Part shown: one piece after another, positions 1-4,229 of the stretch
Position numbering within the stretch: the stretch's first letter is position 1
Layout: each line of letters begins with the position of its first letter
NCBI GenBank assembly: GCA_947479995.1
Contig: CANKBT010000088.1
Coordinates: forward strand, 1 to 10,458
From: Frankiaceae bacterium
Lineage (GTDB): Bacteria; Actinomycetota; Actinomycetes; Mycobacteriales; SCTD01
Direction of reading: 5' to 3'
Length of the DNA: 10,458 nt
Position numbers and translations under genes: made by a program
The notes under the pieces: model-generated
What the model saw: only the letters and a program-made list of their open reading frames with translations
Told to the model about the DNA's origin: nothing
Databases searched by the model: none

Positions 1-567
1 CTGCGGCAGAGCCTCACGGCGTGCAAGGGCTGGCAGCGGCGCGGCGGCCACGTCGGCGTCGCGGTCAACGTCAGCGCCGACACCGTGCTCGACGCGTCCT
101 TCGTCACCGACGTGGCCGAGGTGCTGACGTCGGTCGACGTCGACCCGGGCCTGCTCACGCTCGAGCTCACCGAGGGCGTCGTCGTCGAGGACCCGCACCT
201 CGCCGCCGAGCGCATGAACGAGCTGCGCCGGCTGGGCGTGCGGCTCTCGATCGACGACTTCGGCACCGGCTACTCGTCGCTGACCTACCTCAAGGGCCTG
301 CCGATCGACGAGGTCAAGATCGACAAGGGCTTCGTGGCCGGGCTGGTCGACGACGCCGGCGACCAGGCGGTCGTGCGCGCCGTCGTCGACATCGCCCACA
401 CGCTGGGCATGCGGGTCGTGGCCGAGGGCGTCGAGCAGGAGGACCAGCAGCAGCTGCTCCGCCGCCTCGGCGTCGACGAGGTGCAGGGCTACCTCTACGC
501 GCGCCCGATGCCGGCGCTCGGCATGGCCGCCTGGATCCGCCGCCACGAGGCCGTCGTCCCGGGCTGA
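1..567 (+). CDS. EAL-domain cyclic-di-GMP phosphodiesterase, C-terminal part (5' end outside window)
   Basis: The visible 188 residues are the second half of an EAL domain, the enzyme that hydrolyses c-di-GMP to pGpG in the cytoplasm. The frame is open from base 1, so the gene starts upstream. Family signatures appear in order: VNVSA (Asn23 of the visible part), LELTEG (residues 54-59), IDDFGTGYSSL (84-94, with the Asp pair that binds metal), EVKIDKGFV (104-112, with the catalytic-site Lys106), VAEGVE (140-145, Glu142) and the terminal QGYLYARPMP (162-171). All metal- and substrate-binding residues expected in this half are present, so an active enzyme is likely. Whether a GGDEF, PAS or membrane part precedes the domain cannot be seen. 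The N-terminal EAL triplet itself is outside the window. The gene converges with the minus-strand heptapeptide array, with the hairpin at 630-674 between them. Confidence 0.95.
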   Translation: MRQSLTACKGWQRRGGHVGVAVNVSADTVLDASFVTDVAEVLTSVDVDPGLLTLELTEGVVVEDPHLAAERMNELRRLGVRLSIDDFGTGYSSLTYLKGLPIDEVKIDKGFVAGLVDDAGDQAVVRAVVDIAHTLGMRVVAEGVEQEDQQQLLRRLGVDEVQGYLYARPMPALGMAAWIRRHEAVVPG

Positions 568-601
568 GGCACGCCCACCGCCTCCCCCCGCTGCTGGAGG
601 A

Positions 602-633
602 GCCGGACGTCGGAGGGGCCGGACGTCGAAGGG
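602..633. repeat. Two tandem 16-nt repeats
   Basis: Bases 602-617 and 618-633 are the same 16-mer (GCCGGACGTCGGAGGG) with a single G/A difference. A truncated third unit (GCTGGAC) follows at 634-640 and forms part of the next hairpin. It lies in non-coding DNA just downstream of the EAL stop codon. No function is evident. Confidence 0.7.
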
Positions 634-674
634 GCTGGACCAACCACCGTCGTGCGGTGGCTCGTCCAGCCCCT
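630..674. terminator. Bidirectional terminator-like two-part hairpin
   Basis: An 11-bp perfect outer stem (AGGGGCTGGAC at 630-640 with its complement at 664-674) encloses a second 6-bp stem (CCACCG 644-649 with CGGTGG 655-660). The loop has 5 nt and there is a symmetric 3-nt internal loop. It sits 62 nt after the EAL stop and 73 nt beyond the last heptapeptide stop on the other strand, where both transcripts would end. Neither side has a T-tract, as is common in high-GC actinobacteria, so the terminator role is inferred from structure and position. Confidence 0.65.
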
Positions 675-747
675 GGGTCGTCGCTCGTCGTGAGCGCGCC
701 CGTCCTGCGTCGTGGCCCGGCCCTCGTCGTGGCCTGCCCTGCGTCCT

Positions 748-771
748 CTAGCCCCAGTTCGCGCCGCGCAC
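748..771 (-). CDS. Heptapeptide micro-ORF, copy 1 (GTG start, (M)RGANWG)
   Basis: This is a seven-codon frame starting at GTG (771-769) and ending at TAG (750-748). AGGGAG lies 6 nt before the start, a plausible ribosome binding site. It is the distal copy of the array if transcription runs on the minus strand, and the terminator-like hairpin at 630-674 follows. The product would be fMet-Arg-Gly-Ala-Asn-Trp-Gly. I do not recognise the peptide. That it is translated is an inference from the repeat pattern. Confidence 0.5.
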   Translation of the reverse strand: MRGANWG

Positions 772-818
772 GTCCTGCTCCCTCTGCTCGTCGGTGCCTG
801 CCTGCCGGTGGTGCTCGC

Positions 819-842
819 CTAGCCCCAGTTCGCGCCGCGCAC
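819..842 (-). CDS. Heptapeptide micro-ORF, copy 2 (GTG start)
   Basis: The core is identical to copies 1 and 3 and sits in a different reading frame from its neighbours. GGGGGAG lies 6 nt before the GTG start. A longer frame starting near 1154 can be drawn into this copy. It runs through the other cores out of frame, has the composition of a shadow frame and is not supported. Confidence 0.5.
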   Translation of the reverse strand: MRGANWG

Positions 843-885
843 GTCCTGCTCCCCCTGCTCGTCGGTGCCTGCCGGTGGTGCTCGC

Positions 886-909
886 CTAGCCCCAGTTCGC
901 GCCGCGCAC
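886..909 (-). CDS. Heptapeptide micro-ORF, copy 3 (GTG start)
   Basis: The core is identical to copies 1 and 2, and the sequence upstream of its start (AGGGAG at 6 nt) matches copy 1. The flank shared by copies 1-3 shows that they arose by recent duplication of a unit of about 70 nt. Confidence 0.5.
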   Translation of the reverse strand: MRGANWG

Positions 910-957
910 GTCCTGCTCCCTCTGCTCGTCGTGCCGTGTCCTGACGTGCCGTCCGGC

Positions 958-981
958 CTAGCCCCAGTTCGCGCCGCGCAT
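958..981 (-). CDS. Heptapeptide micro-ORF, copy 4 (ATG start, MRGANWG)
   Basis: The core differs from copies 1-3 only in having ATG in place of GTG. AGGAGG lies 4 nt before the ATG, close to a consensus Shine-Dalgarno sequence and the best of the five. The spacer on its upstream side has diverged from those of copies 1-3, so the unchanged core stands out. Confidence 0.55.
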   Translation of the reverse strand: MRGANWG

Positions 982-1033
982 GTCCCCTCCTCGTGCCGTG
1001 CCGCCGTGTCCGTGCCCCGTGGTGCACTGCCGT

Positions 1034-1057
1034 CTAGCCCCAGTTGGCGCCGCGCAT
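1034..1057 (-). CDS. Heptapeptide micro-ORF, copy 5 (ATG start, MRGANWG, first in the array)
   Basis: This copy is the promoter-proximal one on the minus strand. Its flanks share little with the other copies. It has ATG and the Ala codon GCC instead of GCG, so the encoded heptapeptide is unchanged. GAGGTGA lies 6 nt before the start. A retained peptide together with a silent change is the strongest single argument that the core is read as protein. Confidence 0.6.
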   Translation of the reverse strand: MRGANWG

Positions 1058-1090
1058 CGCTGCTCACCTCGCATCCGGTGCAGTGAGACC

Positions 1091-1217
1091 TTCGCCCGAT
1101 CGGGCTATCAAGCGGGAGAGTAGGGGTATGCCCGTGCGCCGCGCTAGTGCACATGAGGGCCGCAAACGGGCATAGCCGGACGTCCCGGTCGCGACTTTCA
1201 CCCGGTCGGCCCTCAAG
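1091..1217. repeat. Duplicated promoter-like motif (1091-1112 and 1197-1217)
   Basis: The same sequence occurs twice, 106 nt apart. TTCRCCCGRTCGG is followed after a few bases by TCAAG (R = A or G). The first copy contains a perfect 12-bp palindrome, GCCCGATCGGGC, at 1094-1105. Both copies are in the leader upstream of the heptapeptide array. The arrangement suggests paired binding sites for one regulator or two related promoters. No protein can be assigned from sequence alone. Confidence 0.5.
1127..1174. promoter_or_regulatory. Long inverted repeat in the leader of the heptapeptide array
   Basis: TATGCCCGT (1127-1135) and its exact complement (1166-1174) form 9-bp arms around a 30-nt loop. 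The stem can extend by two G-C pairs past a single bulged base. A GTGC/GCAC pairing inside could shorten the loop. It may act as a structured 5' leader of the minus-strand array or as a protein-binding palindrome. I could not match it to a riboswitch class I know. Confidence 0.45.
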
Positions 1218-1238
1218 TCATGCGCGCGGCCGGCCGAA
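1212..1238 (+). promoter_or_regulatory. Possible FliA/WhiG-type sigma-28 promoter
   Basis: CTCA (1212-1215) and GCCGAA (1233-1238) are 17 nt apart. This resembles sigma-28 (FliA/WhiG) promoters, whose -10 element is GCCGATAA-like. It points rightward on the + strand, where no + strand gene follows, and a hairpin starts 7 nt after the -10 box. It could be fortuitous in this GC-rich DNA or drive a short non-coding RNA. Confidence 0.25.
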
Positions 1239-1245
1239 GGGTGGT

Positions 1246-1263
1246 GCCCCCTTGCGCGGGGGC
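1246..1263. terminator. Short GC hairpin downstream of the uracil-DNA glycosylase gene
   Basis: GCCCCC (1246-1251) pairs with GGGGGC (1258-1263) around a 6-nt loop. On the minus strand it lies 70 nt after the glycosylase stop and could be a second stop for that transcript. There is no T-tract. Confidence 0.35.
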
Positions 1264-1296
1264 CGAGCGACGGGTCCGCGCTGAGCCGGGTGCGCG

Positions 1297-1320
1297 CCGC
1301 GCCGCGGGCCCGCGGCGCGG
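1297..1320 (-). terminator. 24-bp perfect palindrome after the uracil-DNA glycosylase gene
   Basis: The two 12-nt arms (1297-1308 and 1309-1320) are exact reverse complements with no loop and are made only of G and C. It begins 13 nt past the stop codon of the minus-strand glycosylase gene. This is the expected place for a terminator of the eno-to-glycosylase unit. A T-tract is lacking. Confidence 0.5.
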
Positions 1321-1333
1321 ACGGCGGAGGCGG

Positions 1334-2125
1334 TCAGCCGGACAGGTCGGTGAGCGCGCGGGCGCGCTGCAGGACGGCGTCGAGCATGGGCTCGGTGAGC
1401 CGTCCCGTGAAGGTGTTCTGCTGGCTGACGTGGTAGCAGCCGAGCAGCACCGGCCCCTCGGGCAGCGCCACCTCGACGCCGTGGCCGAACGCCGGCTGCC
1501 GGTCGGGCAGGGCGACGCCGGCGGCGGCGAGGGCCGGCCACAGCGCCGTCCAGCCGAAGCCGCCGAGCACGACGACCACCCGCACGGTGGGCAGCACGAA
1601 GCGGAGCTCGGCCTCGAGCCACGGGGCGCAGGTGCGGCGCTCCTCGGGAGTCGGCTTGTTGGCCGGCGGCGCGCACCGCACGCCGGCCGTGATGCGGGTG
1701 GCGTGCAGCGCGAGGCCGTCGCCCGCGGCGACCGACGTCGGCTGGCTGGCGAGCCCCGCCCGGTGCAGCGCGGCGTAGAGCCAGTCGCCGCTGCGGTCGC
1801 CGGTGAACACCCGCCCCGTGCGGTTGGCCCCGTGGGCGGCCGGCGCGAGGCCCATGACGAGCACGCGCGGCCGCTCGACGCCGAAGCCGCTGACCGGGCG
1901 GCCCCAGTACTGCTCGCCGGCGTACGCCGCGCGCTTGACCTCGGCGACCTCCTCGCGCCAGTCGACCAGCCGCGAGCAGGCCCGGCAGACGGTCGAGCGG
2001 CCGTCGAGGTGGGCCAGCGTCGGCGCGCTGGCGGCGAGCCGCACGACGTCGGCGGCGTCGTGCGCGACCGGCGTGGTGCGCCCGGCGCGGTCCTGCGGGT
2101 GGCCGGAGCCGGGGGCGACGACCAC
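1334..2125 (-). CDS. udgB: Family 5 uracil-DNA glycosylase (UDGb), iron-sulfur type
   Basis: This 263-residue protein removes uracil and related deaminated bases from DNA as the first step of base-excision repair. Motif 1 of family 5, GLAPAAHGANRTGR, is at residues 92-105. The C-terminal motif HVSQQNTFTGR is at 232-242. Cys47 and Cys50 (CRAC) with Cys151 and Cys166 fit the four ligands of the [4Fe-4S] cluster known in this family. Family 5 enzymes have no Asp or Asn in motif 1 as general base, and the Ala-rich GLAPA seen here agrees. The GTG start (2125-2123) lies one base after the ppx stop, so translation is probably coupled to ppx. Its N-terminal stretch (TTPVAHDAADV) resembles that of actinobacterial relatives as I remember them, which supports this start. 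It is the last gene of the unit that begins at eno, with a palindrome just behind it. Confidence 0.93.
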   Translation of the reverse strand: MVVAPGSGHPQDRAGRTTPVAHDAADVVRLAASAPTLAHLDGRSTVCRACSRLVDWREEVAEVKRAAYAGEQYWGRPVSGFGVERPRVLVMGLAPAAHGANRTGRVFTGDRSGDWLYAALHRAGLASQPTSVAAGDGLALHATRITAGVRCAPPANKPTPEERRTCAPWLEAELRFVLPTVRVVVVLGGFGWTALWPALAAAGVALPDRQPAFGHGVEVALPEGPVLLGCYHVSQQNTFTGRLTEPMLDAVLQRARALTDLSG

Positions 2126-2126
2126 G

Positions 2127-3047
2127 TCAGGCGCCGGCGGCCGCGCTCCAGGCGATGCCGTCGAGGATGTCGGCCTCGCTCACGAGCACCTCGTCGACCC
2201 CGAGCCGGTCGACGAGCGCGCGGAGCACGAGCGCCCCGCCGCCGATGACGTCGACGCGGCCCGGGTGCATCACGGGCAGGGCAACCCGCTCGGCGCGGGT
2301 CATGGCCAGCAGGCGGTCGGCGACCTCCCGGACGGCGCCCGCGCTGATGCGCGCCAGGTGCGTGCGGTCGGCGTCGTACGCGGGCAGGTCGAGCGCGACG
2401 GCGGCCACGGTGGTCACCGAGCCGGCGAGCCCGACGACGGTGCGGGCGCGGGCGGCCGGCACGACGGCGAGCGCGCGCGTCAGGGCCGCCTCGACGTCGG
2501 CGCGGGCCGCGGCCACCTCCTCCGCGGTCGGCGGGTCGCCGGCCAGGTGGCGCTCGGTGAGGCGCACGCAGCCGACGTCGACCGACAGCGACGCCTCGAC
2601 GCCGGTCTGGCCGAGCACCAGCTCGGTGCTGCCGCCGCCGATGTCGACGACCAGCCAGGGGCCGTCGGCCGGGTCGAGGCCGCGCGTCGCCCCGTCGAAG
2701 GACAGCGCCGCCTCCTCCGCGCCGGTGATGACCTCGGGCGCCACGCCGAGCACCTCCTGCACGAGGGCGGTGAGCTCGTCGCGGTTGCGCGCGTCGCGGG
2801 TGGCGCTCGTCGCCACCATCCGCGTGCGCTCCACGCCGTGCGACGCGGCCGTCGCGGCGTAGTCGACGAGGGCCGCGCGCAGGCGCTCGAGGGCGGCGGG
2901 GGCCAGCTCGCCGGTGCGGTCGACGCCCTCGCCGAGGCGCACGACCCGCATCTCGCGGTGCAGGTCGGCCTTGACCGCGCCGTCGACGTCGGCGACGAGC
3001 AGGCGCACGGAGTTGGTGCCGCAGTCGACGGCCGCGACCCGGGTCAC
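2127..3047 (-). CDS. ppx: Ppx/GppA-family exopolyphosphatase or guanosine pentaphosphatase
   Basis: This 306-residue enzyme belongs to the ASKHA-fold Ppx/GppA family, which hydrolyses terminal phosphates of polyphosphate and/or converts pppGpp to ppGpp. The first phosphate-binding loop, VDCGTNSVRLL, is at residues 7-17. SATRDARNRDE lies at 81-91. TGAEEA at 108-113 carries the likely catalytic Glu. The second loop, DIGGGSTELV, is at 135-144, GLAGSVTTVA at 206-215 and VIGGGALVL at 267-275. The family's longer C-terminal HD-like domain is missing, giving the short form typical of actinobacteria. The start was set at the GTG at 3047-3045, which overlaps the TGA of the DUF501 gene (GTGA) and puts the first loop at residue 7. 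A longer frame exists upstream, but it would add 52 Arg/Pro-rich residues that read as a shadow of DUF501. It matches the position of Rv1026 (ppx2). Which substrate it prefers cannot be told from sequence. Confidence 0.93.
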   Translation of the reverse strand: MTRVAAVDCGTNSVRLLVADVDGAVKADLHREMRVVRLGEGVDRTGELAPAALERLRAALVDYAATAASHGVERTRMVATSATRDARNRDELTALVQEVLGVAPEVITGAEEAALSFDGATRGLDPADGPWLVVDIGGGSTELVLGQTGVEASLSVDVGCVRLTERHLAGDPPTAEEVAAARADVEAALTRALAVVPAARARTVVGLAGSVTTVAAVALDLPAYDADRTHLARISAGAVREVADRLLAMTRAERVALPVMHPGRVDVIGGGALVLRALVDRLGVDEVLVSEADILDGIAWSAAAGA

Positions 3048-3580
3048 CGGCGGGTCCGCTTGTCGACGACGGCCCCGGGGTCGTCCGGGTCGACGCACGG
3101 GCCGCGCGACGACCAGTCGGGCAGCGCGGCGAGCGCCTCGTCGCCGAAGGGGTTGACGCCGTCGCCGACCGCGAGGCTGTGCGCGACGAGGACGTGCAGG
3201 CACTTGACCCGCACCGGCATGCCCCCCTGCGCGGGCACGCCCTCGAGCACCTCGTGGGCGTCGCGGCGGGCGACGTAGTCGGCGGCGGCCGCCTCGTAGC
3301 GGGCCCGCAGGTCGGGGTCGGCGGCCAGCCGGTCGGTCATCTCGCGCATGACGCCCTCGCTCTCGAGGGTGCCGATGGCCGACGCCGCGCGCGGGCAGGT
3401 CAGGTAGTAGAGCGTCGGGAACGGCGCGCCGTCGGGCAGCCGCGGCGAGGTCTCGACGACGTCCGGCAGGCCGCAGCCGCAGCGGTGCGCGACGGCGCGG
3501 ATCGCCCGCGGCTCGCGGCCGAGCTGCAGCGCGACGGCGCGGCGGTCGCGGGGGTCGAGCGCGTCGTCCGGGGTGCTCAC
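3044..3580 (-). CDS. DUF501 family protein
   Basis: This 178-residue protein is of a conserved actinobacterial family without known biochemical function, corresponding to Rv1025 in the M. tuberculosis order. It is probably cytoplasmic, with no signal peptide or membrane segment. The hallmarks are HRCGCGLPDVV (residues 32-42), FPTLYYLTCP (54-63) and a C-terminal block with KCLHVLVAHSLA (126-137) and GVNPFGDEAL (141-150). Cys34, Cys36, Cys62 and Cys127 with His129 and His134 could bind a metal or be redox active, but this is inference. The GTG start (3580-3578) overlaps the stop of the ftsB-like gene by 4 bp. Its own stop overlaps the ppx start in the same way, so the three genes are likely translated as a coupled set. 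Confidence 0.93.
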   Translation of the reverse strand: MSTPDDALDPRDRRAVALQLGREPRAIRAVAHRCGCGLPDVVETSPRLPDGAPFPTLYYLTCPRAASAIGTLESEGVMREMTDRLAADPDLRARYEAAAADYVARRDAHEVLEGVPAQGGMPVRVKCLHVLVAHSLAVGDGVNPFGDEALAALPDWSSRGPCVDPDDPGAVVDKRTRR

Positions 3581-4179
3581 GGGCCGTCGGCGGCCGGCGC
3601 GGCCGGCTCGACGGGCACGAGCGGCACGGCCGGGGCGGGCGCCGGGTCGGCCGGCGGGGCCTCGACGGGCTCGGGGCGGTCGGCCGCCTCGGCGCTGCCC
3701 CAGACCTGCGCGTACCAGGGCGCGTCGGCGCCGGGCGCCCGCTCGCCGGAGCCCTGCGCAGGGGCGGCGGCGCCCTCCTCGGGCGAGAGCACGACGTAGG
3801 CCGTCTCGCCGGGCTTGACGAAGTGCAGGCGCTCGCGCGCCAGGCCGGCGACGTGCGCCGGGTCGTCGAGCAGCCGCAGCTCCTGCTCCAGAGCGGCGAC
3901 GCGCTGCTCGGCGGCCTCCTTGCGCTGCTGCTGCTCGGCGATGTCGCCGCGCTGGGCCAGCAGCTCGCGCAGGGGCAGCGCCGCGCTCACGACGAGGGCG
4001 CAGAGCACCAGGCCGAGCACGGCCGCGCGGGTGGTGAGGCCGGCCGAGCGCGGGGCGCCGGGTCCGCCGCGCGCGGGGTCCGCCGCGGCGCTGCTGGCCG
4101 TCCGGCTGCTGGCCGCCTTGCGGCTCGTCGGCCGCGACGCCGCCGGGCGGCGCCCGGCGGGACGGGACGACGCGGGCAT
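3577..4179 (-). CDS. ftsB: FtsB/DivIC-family septum formation protein
   Basis: This 200-residue bitopic membrane protein is of the FtsB/DivIC (septum formation initiator) family, which joins FtsL and FtsQ in the divisome and helps activate septal peptidoglycan synthesis. The cytoplasmic N-terminus (1-50) is Ser/Ala/Arg rich and probably disordered. A single hydrophobic segment spans about 52-69. A coiled coil rich in Gln, Glu and Leu covers about 71-105. The family-typical box ARERLHFVKPGETAYVVL ends at residue 131. The tail (132-200) is Pro/Ala rich and longer than in E. coli FtsB (103 residues), as is usual in actinobacteria. It corresponds to Rv1024. The ATG at 4179-4177 is preceded by GAGGG at only 1 nt, a poor ribosome site. 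A TAGGGT box 7 nt upstream would instead suit a leaderless start. FtsB and DivIC are hard to tell apart, so the symbol is provisional. Confidence 0.88.
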   Translation of the reverse strand: MPASSRPAGRRPAASRPTSRKAASSRTASSAAADPARGGPGAPRSAGLTTRAAVLGLVLCALVVSAALPLRELLAQRGDIAEQQQRKEAAEQRVAALEQELRLLDDPAHVAGLARERLHFVKPGETAYVVLSPEEGAAAPAQGSGERAPGADAPWYAQVWGSAEAADRPEPVEAPPADPAPAPAVPLVPVEPAAPAADGP

Positions 4180-4186
4180 GCCCTCG

Positions 4187-4192
4187 ACCCTA
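4187..4192 (-). promoter_or_regulatory. Candidate -10 box for leaderless ftsB-like transcript
   Basis: TAGGGT on the minus strand fits the actinobacterial TANNNT -10 pattern and ends 7 nt before the ATG of the ftsB-like gene, placing a start site at or next to the A of ATG. It lies in the 50-nt gap after eno. No convincing -35 box is visible. It could give ftsB, DUF501, ppx and the glycosylase their own promoter besides read-through from eno. Confidence 0.35.
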
Positions 4193-4229
4193 GCCGCGCG
4201 GGGGCCGCCCGCCCGACAGGCGCGCCCCG

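Larger units (their letters stand above)
748..1057 (-). repeat. Tandem array of five 24-nt cores, each a complete micro-ORF
   Basis: Cores lie at 748-771, 819-842, 886-909, 958-981 and 1034-1057, with gaps of 47, 43, 48 and 52 nt. On the minus strand each reads start codon, six codons for RGANWG, then TAG. The gaps after copies 1 and 2 are nearly identical (one substitution and a 4-nt indel), which indicates recent tandem duplication. The gaps further toward 1057 have diverged, while the cores have not. Differences among cores are limited to GTG versus ATG and GCG versus GCC (both Ala). The copies use all three minus-strand frames. This differs from CRISPR, where spacers are unrelated and of nearly constant length, and the core itself has no hairpin. 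Selection on a short translated peptide explains the pattern best. Confidence 0.85.
568..1333. other. Long gene-poor region between the EAL gene and the glycosylase gene
   Basis: This 766-nt stretch holds no normal-sized gene I can support. Read from left to right it has the 16-nt tandem repeats, the convergent hairpin, and a short degenerate GTCGTGGCC-type repeat (about 709-742). Then come the five heptapeptide cores, the leader with duplicated motif and inverted repeat, and two hairpins at the glycosylase end. The region around 1106-1130 and 1160-1200 is less GC-rich than the coding DNA, as expected for promoters. Several frames of 70-300 codons cross the region, but all are Arg/Pro/Ala shadows. 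Confidence 0.7.

Noticed and set aside
21..944. 307-codon + strand frame over the EAL gene and the repeat region
   Set aside because: It is Arg/Gly/Pro-rich shadow coding. The EAL domain is encoded in the frame beginning at base 1.
748..1057. CRISPR array
   Set aside because: Spacers resemble each other, vary from 43 to 52 nt, and the 24-nt unit is a complete start-to-stop frame; no cas genes are nearby.
819..1154. A 111-codon minus-strand gene ending in copy 2 of the array
   Set aside because: It reads the other cores out of frame (as ARTGARR-type sequence), so its repeat structure comes from the DNA duplication. The conservation follows the short frames, not this one.
1058..1220. c-di-GMP riboswitch upstream of the array
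   Set aside because: Tempting because of the EAL neighbour, but the conserved GEMM-type core sequences could not be found on either strand.
3048..3203. N-terminal extension of ppx by 52 residues
   Set aside because: Arg/Pro-rich antisense-like sequence within the DUF501 gene; the GTG at 3047 with a GTGA overlap puts the phosphate loop at the usual position.
1220..3278. Long + strand frames opposite the glycosylase and ppx genes
   Set aside because: They have no recognisable domain and the composition of antisense of GC-rich genes; the minus-strand genes have full family signatures.
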